In this document: positions 20,256 to 31,597 of the stretch, in pieces
How the letters are laid out: each line of letters begins with the position of its first letter
Numbering within the stretch: position 1 is the first letter of the stretch
Assembly (NCBI GenBank): GCA_003427395.1
Contig: BFEA01000042.1
Span: forward strand, 2,617,844 to 2,663,620
DNA from: Chara braunii
Lineage: Eukaryota > Streptophyta > Charophyceae > Charales > Characeae
Direction of reading: 5' to 3'
DNA length: 45,777 nucleotides
Notes under the pieces: generated by a model
Database searches by the model: none
The model's input: the letters and a program-made list of their open reading frames with translations, nothing else
Told to the model about the DNA's origin: nothing
Made by a program: the position numbers and the translations under genes

Positions 20256-21247
20256 AGGAAGAGAAAACTATGTTTGATTGATTGATGTCCGCTGCTTGAG
20301 TGTCTTTTGAACTCAGTTTTGAATGCTGCTTCAGGTTACCGTTTTCTGGCTGCTGGCTTCTAAAGGTTGTTTCCTGACTGCAGTTCTCTGATAAGAATGT
20401 TGATGAGACTACACTATAAACCAGATGCTTGAAATAGATGTTGGTCAGCTGCTAGTTAACTGTTGCTCAAGGACTGAAAGGTTGTTGGTTAATTGTTGCT
20501 TGACTGAGAGAACATGATACCGTTGAGATTATTGACTGGAGAACTGAATGCTGCCGAGATTACTGACCCTGCACGGAGCTCACTAAGTCTTCTTTAAGTC
20601 CACTGAGTCTGTTCTGAGCTCACTGATCTTGTATAGAATTCACTGGTTTTTATTCTGAGCCATGATTATTGTTCTACGTACAGACTACCGCTCTGAGCGT
20701 TGAAAACCGCACCGAGTACTGGAAAACTGCTCTCTAATTTACAGTTTCCGGTTGCTGCCTTGATTGCTGATTAGATTGTTGTCTGTTTATCGATCTGATT
20801 ACTGCTTGATTGCCAATTTGGATGTCGTCTGGACACTGTCTGAATACTGTCTGAGTGTTGTTTGAACGCTACCTGGATGTTGATTGACTCCGGAGAATTG
20901 TTGAACGAAAACTGATTAGGATACCATTGAGCATCAACCAAGTAAAAGCTGAATTACAGTTAAATACTTATTATGCAACAACTGAGTAGCACTCAAATAT
21001 TGTTCTAGGTATTGTTCTGAGTATTGCCTTGAATAATGAATACTGCTCAGGGTACTTGATACTGCCCTGAGTACTGTTTCCGAGCTCTAAATACAAAACA
21101 CTGCTCCAGGTCTCGTCTGAATATTTGTCTGAGTATTGCGAGTTACTGTGTCCAGAATAATTAACTGAAAATCGAGAGCACCCGTTGCGGGAGGAGGGCT
21201 CAGTGTTGTCGTTCAAGGTTGATAAAGTTCCGCAGATGGTGGCTAGA
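20256..21247. repeat. Degenerate CTGAGTNTTG-type low-complexity spacer
   Basis: Drifted repeats around CTGAGTACTG / CTGAATGCTG fill most of this stretch. No gene is supported. Confidence 0.5.
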
Positions 21248-21520
21248 GCACTACTGATCTCACGCAATCTTTGCCCTGGCCTGTTCCACCGTCTCCAGGG
21301 ATGAACTGGTACTGTGCATCCGACCATTAATGCCGTAGAAGTAAATCACGTACTCAATATACCTTTTACCTTTGGCCATCTCTACTGCATACCCTCTCTG
21401 AATCAGTTTATGAGTCTCCATGTCTGAGAAGGCCTCTTTCTCCCACTTTTCCCCTTTGTCCCTTACTAAACTGCACTTCACTACTAGGACCTCGTTTTCT
21501 CTCCTCTTTCCTATAATTTA
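21248..21520 (-). CDS. Short ORF a upstream of the array (unknown function)
   Basis: The frame reads NEVLVVKCSLVRDKGEKWEK ... QRGYAVEMAKGKRYIEYVIY ... LETVEQARAKIA. Composition is protein-like, with an alternating hydrophobic pattern suggesting strands followed by a helix. It shares a LVVK-x-SL/FL start with ORF f, but the rest does not align clearly. It lacks a convincing ATG upstream (the Met at 21481 is a GTG or internal codon in context). It may be a shorter member of the same group. Confidence 0.35.
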
Positions 21521-21959
21521 CCAGGGTCCGAACATCAAATAGGATAGCGAACTTGATTGACTGCACACGGCTCAGTAAGCCTTATGTGTAGAGAACGAGA
21601 CTGTCCTTGGGCTCGGGGTCATAGGGACTTAATCAGCACACTCTGGTAATGTTGAGTACTCAGACCACTAAGTATGAGTCACTCTCGTTTCGAATGAGAA
21701 AGCATGCTCTGCAACACTTTACTTGAAAGATAATCACGTTTCTCCCTCAGGACAGGGTTCAAAAAACCATGGCATATTTGTCAAATCGGCACTCTGTCAC
21801 TCGCTGACTAACCCACCTGCTGAGTAACATTTGTACTCACTGGAACCAATCATAAGTGAGCTGAAGGCGAGCTAAGTCCTTTGACTATACACCGAGCTTT
21901 TCGACCCTAAACTGAGATATCTGAGTCTATATGAAGCTGCTTAGGTTTATTTGGAGTTT

Positions 21960-22165
21960 GTCTAATTCTGGCTTGAGTTGTCTGAATCTGGTTCGAGTGA
22001 TCTGATTCTGGTATGAGCTGTATGAGTCTGGATCCAGTTGTCTTAGTTTTGTTAGAGTGATCCGAATCTGGTCTGAGTTGTATGAGTCTGGCTCCAGTTG
22101 TCTGAGTTTTGTTCGAGTGATCCGAATCTGGTTTGAGTTGTATGAGTCTGGCTCCAGTTGTAAAG
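21960..22165. repeat. 60-bp tandem repeat (20-codon period)
   Basis: About 3.5 copies of a 60-bp unit with TATGAGTCTGG and TGATCCGAATCTGG sub-motifs. The period is a multiple of three, so a minus-strand 84-codon frame shows a 20-residue repeat (PDSYNS-x-QIRIT-x-TKLRQL). I regard this as minisatellite and not as evidence of a gene. Confidence 0.65.
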
Positions 22166-23920
22166 AGTGCACTTTCAACAATTTTCCGTTAGCTCTCCGC
22201 CTGCAGGGCTCGCCTCGTCACACCTCAGGTGAGTGCGAGTGTTTGATGCAACGCTCCCTTCTCAATCTTCTGCCTCTCCCCAATTTAACGCGCAATTCGC
22301 TTTAAATACGCTCTCGACATCCTCATCTCTGCACTGGCACATGTCACTAAGTTTGGGAGTGACAACTCAGAGTTTTCACCAGGATGCCCTTGGACGATTG
22401 AGCTCCCGGTGAGGTCACTTCATGCGAATCTACTACTGAAGAGTAGGTTACTACTAGACACAAGCGTACAATCCTCAGGGGCATGTCCACAGTCTAAAAT
22501 TTTCACATCAGCCCAGCTAACATGACTAACAGTTTAAAATATGATCAAACAGATTCGGGCATTCCCCCCTTCCCTTTTCTTCCTAGACTTATTTTCAGTA
22601 GACACGCTTCCTCCTCTCAATCAGAAGACGGTGTTGTTGTTGCAAATCATATCCAGTTAGTGCCTAAGCCATCACCGAATACAGTTCCTACTTGACTAGT
22701 AACAATACAGTCCTAGCGTCAGGTACTGTTCATCCCGTATTGGATGTCGCTGATAGCGTTCCGACAAAAGGATAGCCTTGATCTCGTAACTCAGAGCCCA
22801 AGCTACCCGGAGACCTCAGTCCGGACCACCTAACGATACGGGTGAAAACTTGATGACTAAATCAACTAGGCATGCTTTGCGAATCAGGCGGGGAGGACAC
22901 GCAAGTAAAGCACGTTCTGGTTCACCGTTTCTGAGTTGCTCACTCTATCTGGCACAACTTTTGTAATAGCCCCCTTCTCTCTTAATTAAGCAACGTTGAC
23001 TAGAGGAGCAATATGATGAGAGCTAGTTAATCGCCATCAAGCAGAAACTTAGCAAGAATGTAGGAAACTTTTCTAAGTGCTAACTTCCCTCTTCCCATTT
23101 GTTTCAAGGCGGATAAAATTATGACACAATTAGTGATTCATCCCCACAATTCACTTAGCAGAACAAATCCGTTTAGTCCGTTCAAGTGCTAATTTGCTTA
23201 CTCATGTTGCCATGAGCTTGCACATTTGTCACTTCAGCAAGTGCATGTCCTCGGATGTCTGCCCGCCCACACATGTTCATGCAAGATTGTACGACGATGT
23301 ATACTAAAAACTAGGGTCCAGGTTACACTCGTGAACTCATGCGGTGGAAGAAGAAGGGGAACATGTACCACCAAAATCACTCGTCAGACTCAGAAACACG
23401 ATACAAGTTAGAACCTTGATTTTTCTCATTTCTCTCAGCAAATGTCAACACCTCTTATGATTTCAGAGCACACAGACACAAAACCTCTTACCCTCTTTGT
23501 ATCTCGTTGTCATGAATCGGTCTGACTACCTTCGAATACTGTCACGTCCAGCCGTTGAACCTAAGCTGAGAGTTTACCACTCGCCTAACTCCCTTATTTT
23601 CCCTGAGTGTCTAGCGCCAATTATTGTCCGATCTTAAGATTCTCCATCCATCCATAACTTACTCATGTCATATCTTTACCGTTTTGATCTCTCATAAAAA
23701 ACGGTTTTGCTCAAAGAAGTCATTCGCGCTAGCGGAATACATGATTCCCACTTATTACTAACATATGCAGCTAAGGCTTCGTTCTGCACAGTTACTCTGG
23801 AACTAAACAAAAGTCAGCTCGCTTTGCCATCACTCACGAGAGTTTTTCAACTGAAGGAGGAACGCATTTACCATGCGCAGAGCACGTCAGTATGCACGAC
23901 TAGCATCGGTATGAACAACG
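22166..23920. other. No supported gene
   Basis: Only short, unrelated frames are seen on both strands. No recognisable repeat family or RNA was found. Confidence 0.4.
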
Positions 23921-23924
23921 ATGT

Positions 23925-24030
23925 CACTCGTGCTTCGTATAAGCAGCAATTGATCCGTGCTACATATGAGCGGTAATGTTACTCGTGCTACGTATGAGCG
24001 GCAATGTTACTCGTGCTACGTGTCGTCCTG
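23925..24030. repeat. 28-bp tandem repeat
   Basis: About 3.5 copies of a 28-bp unit (CGTGCTACGTATGAGCGGCA plus AATGTTACT), the last two nearly identical. Non-coding. Confidence 0.7.
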
Positions 24031-24543
24031 TGCCCGCATGTAACCACCTCGTGAAGATGTGGAGTCAGCAGCTTGTGCACACCATATTTCGCTATTTCAC
24101 GCCCCTCTCTTTTGAGACCTCACCCCTTCGTCAGTGACAACGTCATCAAAGGCAATGCTTGTAATCCACGCTTGCCCAGCAAGCTGGCCCACTATTCTTC
24201 TCAGCAAGTGCGATAGATGACGCGCGTCCCGCGAAAAACTGTAGTGACGTCAACCGTACTCAGCGAGTTCGTACCTTTCCCACTCGCCCTGTCTCTTCTT
24301 TCATTGACTCTCTTCTAGCTCCCCCTGGCTGCCACGTATGGCCCGTGTACCGCGCGCGTCCCGATCACTCACTTCCCTCGTGCACTCGCACCGTGATTAC
24401 TTAGCGAGTGAGCGAGAAGCTCTCCGAAACAGGTCACTCTGGCGAAAAACGCAAGAAGATACGGTACCTAATCACTTGCCGAGTGACAAAAAGGAAACTC
24501 CTGAGGCAGGTCACTCTGGCGCGGCATTGAAACTCACCATGGC

Positions 24544-25360
24544 TTAACAGACACTAGATGCCTTGAGCGAGAGGAGGCAGCGACTGACGTCAACCATCTC
24601 TAACAAGGTCGTGCGCTGCTCATCCTTACCGCTTCTCTCTCTCGTTGACCTCTGTTTTCTTCTCCGAGAGGTGCCACACCCTTGAGCACTACTGTCGTAA
24701 CCGCCTCCCCGCATTGCCCCCTCTTGGCTACTCTCTCGCACTCCCTCTTCACCAAGGTGCGCCGCTTTGGCTTGCACACGTGCTGACTTCTGAGACCCTC
24801 CTTGTCGACCCCACCGTTTCTTCACACCTTTACGCATGTCCCTTTCCCCTGTTTTGCTTCTCACCCGTCCCACGGCCTCTGGGCGTCAGCTGTCGTGAGT
24901 TGGCCTCGGGTCCCTCTTCCACCGGCTTCGCGGCTCGGTGATGCCTCCAGATCTTGCCTGGTCTATTCCAGGACCTGAGGTTTGTCTCCCGGTCTGCGTC
25001 ACTCATCTCACTCTCCCCTCCTGAGTCTCTGTCCTGGTGGACCTGTTCTAGGTCCGCTGTGTCCATTGAGGTCTCGGTTTCGTGGTAAGCCACCGTTATC
25101 CTTGTCGTCACTCCGTCCCGTCTACAGCGTCGCTCCTCTCGGTCTCTCGCCTCCGAAATCGAGTCCTGCAGATTCGGGTTAGTCCGCATCTCCCCTTCTC
25201 TTGCTCCCTCCACGTTGATCTTCAGTAGCAGTTCATCTCCACCGTCATAGTTGAGTATAACCATGATCCAGGGCCCTTCCTCGGACACGGGCTTCCAACC
25301 GGCCTGGTGATACCAGTACCCACCCTATAGCCATGCAGTGTCATAGTCGGGTTCTCCTCA
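24544..25360 (-). pseudogene. Decayed R/E-rich ORF (unknown function)
   Basis: The 152-codon open part (24830-25288) has a folded-looking start (GPWIMVILNYDGGDELLLKI) followed by a long Arg/Glu/Asp-rich, probably disordered region. Upstream the frame continues through a TAG (WYHQAGWKPVSEEG before it), and downstream a second Arg/Gly-rich frame overlaps at 24544-24873. This looks like one gene broken by a stop and a frameshift. Gag-like or regulatory proteins have such charge-rich tails, but no domain is recognised. Confidence 0.35.
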
Positions 25361-25802
25361 GTAGCCAACACCAACGCTCAACCCGTACTATCCTACACGT
25401 GGGACTACCAAACAGACTAAGCCCCGACTATCGAGAAATCTAGGCTTCAACGTGTATCACTGCTTGCATATGCAGAGCAGCGGCACCCCCTTCACTCGGG
25501 AGCCAAAACCATCCATCACAGAATAGCCACACTCCAACACTCTGAGCGGTAGTAGATAACTATCGCCCTTTTCCCTCGTCACTCCCCTTTTTCTTTTATA
25601 GGATTGTCCCCTGCTGCAATCCCTGCGCTCTAGTTGATGGACTCGAATTAGTCATTTTCAACTCTTTTTAGATCCTGAAACTTTAAAAGGTCCACGATAA
25701 TAAAATAAATTGAGACTAAACAATTTAAGAGGTGCCCGAGTTCAGGACTCAACAGTCACAGCATCGACTTCCGTTTCCAGCCACCGAAAACCCTTCTCTA
25801 GC

Positions 25803-26130
25803 CAAAAAAAAAAAAAATAATCCACAGACCTGACGCGACGGTCCCATAACGGGATATCGACGGATCTTCGACCCTCTTCAAATTGTATCATCGGCCTACC
25901 TCTATCAGGTGCTCGTGTCCGATGGCAAGGAGGGGGCTTATAACCCTCCTCAGGGGTGATAAGCCTCCAACCAATGCGGTCGCGGGTCGGCCCTCTTTTG
26001 GGGTTCTACCTCGAAGCGCCCGATCGGGTCTCCCGACCGTCGGCACAAAAATAACAGGCTCGATCAGTCAGGGCCGCAGACTGTAGCCACACTCGAAACT
26101 CTAACCGTTGAGCTTCCCACGAAGTAACCA
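25803..26130 (-). mobile_element. tRNA-like SINE, T-tailed, copy 1 (tentative)
   Basis: On the minus strand AAGCTCAACGGTTAGAG resembles a tRNA D-arm/A box and is followed after a tRNA-like interval by TGATCGAGCC, close to a B box. The body contains a GGTCGGGAGACCCGATC hairpin and ends at a T14 run (A14 at 25804-25817 on plus). The size (about 328 bp) and T-rich 3' end match the SINE found in gag at 15667-16018. Confidence 0.4.
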
Positions 26131-26164
26131 GAACGAAAGGAAAAACTGCAATTGAATCGGTCTG

Positions 26165-26462
26165 TTAATAAAGGTAATAATAATTATAATAATAATAATA
26201 ATAACAACTACAAAAGGAAAAAGGTGGCGATTCCAATTTCCTTCGCGCCGCAGCTCTGTCTGAATAGTAGTAAAAAGTCCAAGCAGGTCCCGCTATATCA
26301 AGCCTCTAATACGGCCACAGATCCTACTACGCGGAGCTTAGACGAGCAGACCTGGCACAAGGGATATTCAAAAGGCTAGGCCTGCCTAGGCCGCAATACC
26401 ACCGTCTGAACTCGAAACCAGAGCCGTTGATCTGCCTACGACGTGCTGGGACCCAAAGAAAA
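26165..26462 (-). mobile_element. tRNA-like SINE, copy 2 (tentative)
   Basis: The minus-strand head (ATCAACGGCTCTGGTTTCGA then TGCGGCC) aligns with the head at 26060-26125 (CTCAACGGTTAGAGTTTCGA then TGCGGCC). The 3' side runs into a T-rich (TTA)n tract at about 26170-26215. Borders are approximate. Confidence 0.35.
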
Positions 26463-28375
26463 AGGGAAATCCCCGCCTAAAAAACTGGTAAATCGGCAAT
26501 AATATTTATAAATAACAATAATAATAATAAAAGAGAAGGAGAAAACCCAGTCGATTCAGCAAACAACCGTCGCTGGATTATTCCGGATTAGAACAACGGT
26601 CGTCATCCTCGTGCTGACCAGGCATTCCGCCTTCTTTTCTTTTGTTTTATTTTCTTATTCTACCCCTACCCCTCTTATTCAAGTTTTTCCCGTGTACTTG
26701 ACCCATAACTCTGTACAGGGATGTTCTACTCGCAGTTGAAAAGACTGGGTCAGTCTTCCCACTTCCGCGTCCCAGGGTGAACCCGACGGCTACCACGGCC
26801 ACAGGCCGGTTGTGCTCTGCTGTACAGCAGGGCGCCGAGCCTGCGTGGACCAATGGAAGTCCTTTGGCGCACCCCTTTTGCTGAGGGCTACGCCACCGGG
26901 ACCTGTCCACGCCGAGAAACGATCCAGGTACCAGAGCAGGAAACTGGTACTATGAAGGGACTTGGCCAATAGGAGGGCCGGGACACCGTGCCCTCCGACA
27001 ACGTGCGTGTCATTGCACGCGCCCAGATCCCGATTGCGCACTGATGCGCGCAGGTCCTCCGCTTAAGCGCGTATTTAAACACTTACCTACGCCTGGCTAT
27101 GGTGGCGAGTGTGTCCTTTCGCTCCTCCAGGTTTCCCTAATCTCCAGCCGCCCCTCCCGTGGTCCACCCAATTTGCGTTCCATAGGCTCCCTCGCTCCTC
27201 AACTTTCTCTACCGAGCTCCTCTCGTGCGCCTGCACGCGCGCAAGTGGGAACTCCTCCCTTGTGCGCCCGTTGTACGCCTGTCCAAAGTCCCCCCCCTTG
27301 AGCCCGGTTGGGCTTATATACTTTGGTGCCCTTCTTTCTTGGGGTGCCACAACCCTCGTCACGGTGTGCCCCGGGGCTGCCGACAAGTTCCTGTGCCCTG
27401 GCACCATGGCTTCCCCGAGCCTGTACCCGGGCCTGTTTGGGCCCCCGAAGGGTTTTCAGTGAAGGGGGCCTTTTTGTCAGGTACCGGGCCTTTTGGAGTG
27501 CCCTGGTACCAAGGCTCATTCCAAACCTAGTTCCCAAGCCTGCCCAAGCTCTCGTGGTCCCCACACAGAAAAGTACCGGGGCCTTGCCAATTTGCGTAGG
27601 GCCCAGACACGGATTTAATAATTCTATGGCCCAAGGCCCTTTTTCCCAGCCTTAGGTCCGCAGATCCCCTTCAGCTTTTTACTCACGGCCCGAATGTCGA
27701 GGCCCCTAGAGCGCCCAAGCAACGTTTTCTCCTCTCTATTGATCCCATGATGAACTCCGGTGTCGACCGCTGCTTAGTTCGCCCGAGGGCTCGCCTTAGA
27801 GCTTAGCGCCCCCTTTTGACTGGTCCATTGCCTGACATTTTTTCTATAAGTCACGGTCTGGCCTGTCCGTTCTTATCCTTGTCCCGGGTCTCTGGTGTTC
27901 TCTTCTACAATCGTCATGCTTTTATACTTTGAGCGTGAATGTCCTTTCTCGTGTCCATAAAAGAATGCTCACTCATCCTTTGTGGTTCACTTTCTTCCTG
28001 ACGCGTCGTCCCGGATACCCGCGACATGAACCTGACATCACAATCCCTTGATGTCGGTCAGACCCCATCTGGTAAATTTGGTAAATTTGGTAAATCTGGC
28101 ACCCTGCAACTGTTATCTTCAAGGGAGTGAAGGGCGGTGTAAGGCTGGAGCCGCCCGACAACAGGCCCCCCCCCCATTTTCGACGTCCCCGGCGAGCCAT
28201 CTCGGTATATGAAGGAAAATAGAGAAGAAAGAAATGTTGACTCCTACCAATCAACCTAAGATTATGCTCACTACTTCCGTCAAGTTTTTTTCTCTCGTTT
28301 CTTTTTCTCGCTTCACTTTTTCTTAATCATCTTCCTTTTGACCCCTAATCGTTTCTTGGCTTTTCGTCGCCTCTT
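26463..28375. other. GC-rich stretch without a supported gene
   Basis: Open frames occur on both strands at 26.6-27.7 kb, but they overlap in several frames and have no consistent composition, as expected for GC-rich non-coding DNA. A short GGTAAATTT x3 repeat lies at 28070-28100 and a C9 run at 28168. A promoter-like or CpG-rich region is possible. Confidence 0.35.
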
Positions 28376-28870
28376 CTAGCGGTAGTGTTTATCCTCGCCT
28401 GTGTTTATGACCATCGCACCTTTAATGACCTCCATAACTTTAAGTTTCCTCTCTCGCCTCAGCGTGGCTGACTTTAAGGCCTTTGGTCTCGTTTCCTTTA
28501 CGACTTTCCTCCAGCTGTTTCTGACGCCTAAGATTTTCTCTCGCCTCCTTTTCGTAGGTCTTTTGGAGGTTTTGCCTCTTTCGAAAGTGAATGACTTAGG
28601 CCCCTTTGTGTCTTCCATCGAGAGTTCTTTAGAACGTTCTTTAGTTTTCCTTCAACCTTCTCTTTCCCCTTGTCCTTCTTTAAGATAAAGTGGAACTTGT
28701 ATCGCCTCTCCCCCGATTCCCTAAACACCTTCAAGCGTGCACCAGACACGGGCTTTTTCCACACAGCTCCGTCTAGTTCCTCGAGCAAGTAAGCGCCCCA
28801 TTCTAATCTCTTGGTTACGAGGTAGGGATCCATCCACCGGTTCGCCAGTTTTCCTCACCACGTCCTTTCT
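28376..28870 (-). pseudogene. GPY/F module and basic tail, copy 2
   Basis: The frame reads GKLANRWMDPYLVTKRLEWG then AYLLEELDGAVWKKPVSGAR, the integrase C-terminal module with Asp replacing the Gly of GPY. It is followed by a long Lys/Arg-rich tail of about 130 residues that continues, with breaks, to 28376. Such basic tails can contact DNA or chromatin. A TGA precedes GKLAN. It corresponds to 10265-10480 in copy 1. Confidence 0.8.
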
Positions 28871-29099
28871 AGAGCAGAATCGTAGAGTAAGACTAGGCTT
28901 CCAGTAGGTATACCCTCTCGTTTAACTCATAGGTTTTTATCCCATCTTTCCTTGTGCTTTCCCCTCTAGACTGTCAAATTTTCAATGCCTTCCAGGGTGC
29001 TATCCTCCAATTTTTCAGCTACTTGCCTAATTCTGGCTCATAGGAACTGCTCCCTAGTCGATACCCCTTCCACGTTAATCCTTATCCACGAGTCCATAT

Positions 29100-29790
29100 G
29101 AAATTCTGTGGGTAAGGGACGTTGCCTCCTGAACCATAAGGTATAGGGGGGTTACCCAGTGGTTGCTCGGACAATAACGTTATCCGCTGACACCATGAAT
29201 CTCAAATACTTTGACCACTTCTTATTTTTCCCCACACACCATTTGGCAAACACGTTTACTAGGGATTGATGTCCCCTTTCTACAGGGGCGTTAGTCTGAG
29301 GATGGTATGTTGTGGACAAGGATACTCGAATCCCTGCTTTTTGGAGCAAGGTTTCGACTTCCTTAGCCATGAACTCCGACCCCCTGTCCATGACGATCTT
29401 CCCGACATATCCATATCGAGTGATATATTCTGTCAGATACTCGTTGACTACTTTCCCCAAATTCTAACGCAACGCCCACGCTTCTACGAAACCAGTTAGG
29501 TCGTCTCTGATATCCATGATATAATTCATTCCTCCCTCACCCTTGGTCATCTTGACTAAGTCCCCGTGAGCTTTCTGTCTTACCGCGGTCGGGTAAGAAG
29601 GAAACAACGGTTCCTTGTATTTCACTACCACTTTTTTTTTTACATTTCACGCATGTCTAGCCGTAAGACTCTACATCTCTATAGAAGTCATCCCACCAGT
29701 AGAGATTCCTAACCTTCTCAAAGGTCCCTTTTACTCTATGTCATCCAACGATCCCATCGTGAAGCTAAAAAATTATCTCCTTCTGTTCTT
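29100..29790 (-). pseudogene. Integrase zinc-binding domain and D,D-35-E core, copy 2
   Basis: The HHCC finger is legible (LHDGIVG-stop-HRVKGTFEKV ... TCVKCKKK). The core follows with RDDLTGFVEAWALR, a TAG, then VMDRGSEF and PVERGHQSL. The Asp of MDRG and the Glu of VERG are separated by 35 residues. The metal-binding residues are retained, but at least three in-frame stops (one in the finger, one after SYG, one after WALR) would prevent expression. Confidence 0.85.
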
Positions 29791-29808
29791 CCTCATCGCA
29801 CACTACCC

Positions 29809-30898
29809 TCATCGGCATACCACTCTTAGGTGGTCTTTTAAAAAGGTGGTCTGCCTTAAGACAATACTGCTAAACCTTTTTTCTGAGTTTATCATCGACC
29901 TCATCTCTCCTAAGAGATATCGCCCTATTTGGTGGTGCTTACCGGTATAGAGGTTCTCTAGGAACCGAGTGGCACCACTAGTACTAGGCTCTATCTTTAC
30001 CGAGCCTATTTCCATCTGTAAAATTTTATCGACCCCTCCAGATGATCTCAAGTCCCCTTCTTCTAGGGTGATCCGCGACAGTCCATCTGCCACTGCGTTC
30101 TTGGCCCCAGATATGCGCTCAACCACATAGTCGAACATCCATATGTGCATAAGCCACCTGGTTATCGTAGGGTCTGTCAAAAAGAAATCATTTTATAATA
30201 CAGCAACTACTATCGTAGGATGAACCCGCAAAACGAACCTTTGTTCGTAAATATAATGTCTGAAAACGTTCAAGCAATACAACACCCCAAGAACTTTAAC
30301 GGGAAAAATTCCCAGAATTAAATAATCATTCTAGAGTGAAATTATAATCTAAATTTTAAATTTTCATTCCATCCTTAAAAATGTCATTTCAATTTGAAAA
30401 ATTTTCATCTTACTTGCAAACTTTCATTCCGAGAATACGGTATCCCTTCTTATTTGGACTGCATGCTAGAGATGGAATGAAAGTCTGGATGAGTTCATGA
30501 AATATTTTAATTGGACTGTCATTCTAAGTAAGGATTTTCAGTCATAAATAGGTTCATCCAATCTAAATTAGAAGATATTTGTTGTAGTAGAATGAAAATT
30601 TAATTAAAACATTTCATAAATTCGTCCTGACTTTCATTCCATCTTGAACAAATAGATGTAGTTGGAAAGGAAAACTCATATTTAGATGGAAACTTATCAA
30701 ATAAAACTGGAAATTTTAGAATTGGACTAGCATTGGAATTATAATTTATAAATATGAAGGATTTTTTTTTTATGGAATGTTTTTTCAACTTTCATTTCTC
30801 GTGGGAATTTTTCTGTTGTTCTTTCTTAAACTGTGAATAGTTTCTTTCGGTGGTGTTCAACGTTTTACTTTCGAATCTGAGGGGTCTCTCCTTTCCGC
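29809..30898 (-). pseudogene. RNase H C-terminal part, copy 2, split by a MITE
   Basis: The lower part holds FRHYIYEQRFVLRVH, a stop, then DPTITRWLMHIWMFDYVVER and AVADGLSRI, matching copy 1. The Asp of copy 1 LRTDAS is here LRVHP, so a catalytic acid appears lost. The MITE at 30297-30818 separates it from SGKERPLRFESKTLNTTERN, which ends at the border of element E. The two flanks of the MITE read as one domain when compared with copy 1. Confidence 0.8.
30297..30818. mobile_element. 522-bp MITE, copy 1
   Basis: An AT-rich 522-bp unit with termini AACGGGAAAAATTCCCA and, in reverse complement, CAACAGAAAAATTCCCA. A full-length second copy of exactly 522 bp in the same orientation lies at 35474-35995. 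It interrupts the RNase H frame of gypsy copy 2. No target duplication was confidently identified, and there is no coding capacity. Confidence 0.75.
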
Positions 30899-31597
30899 TA
30901 GAAACAAGGAATTCATGAAAAGTGGACTGTTTTCGAAAAATCGACTTTACTGCTTTTTGCATGCAAAACTAGAAAAATATTACCTTTTTTGGAGACGAAA
31001 AGAAATCAGAAAAATAGTTAGACGAAAAAATAAAATAACTCAAACCGTAATAACATCCTTTCAACATTGTCAAATGCAAAGCAAATAAAATGTTTATTTT
31101 ATAAAATGTTGGACACAATGTCATTTGTCATTTTAACATTTACAAAGCAGTTGAAGTGTGGCACTGTAGGTGTGTTGCACAGACAAGTCTTTTGTGCATT
31201 ATTCGGTACTGACCCGTACTAAGCTAGAAAGGACTTCTTGAAAGGCCCCGTGCCAGTACTGTAGGTGGGGTGCATGGACAAACCTTCCCCACTCGTAGAT
31301 TAGCTGCTTGAAAGGGCTTCTTAAATGAGGGGGCCAAAGGCGGAAGGGAGAGGGTCAATGGCGGACCTTCACAGTGAGGGGAAAAGCGAGGCCGAAGGGG
31401 GACAGTGGAGCCGGCAGAAGGAGAGTGGCCTGGACGAGGCGGAGGACGACGTTTTTTTTCCATCATTTTTGCGAAGTGAAAAATTTAAAAATAGAAAGAT
31501 GTCTGTCGGTCCGCTTAGGTCACCTTGTTTGTCGGGCCAGCCTGGCTGTGCAAGGACCAAAGAAGGTCCCAAAAAAAAAAAAAAAAAAAAAAAACTT

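Noticed and set aside
26640-27660. Many overlapping open frames on both strands
   Set aside because: They overlap in several frames in GC-rich DNA and show no domain, codon pattern or consistent strand.
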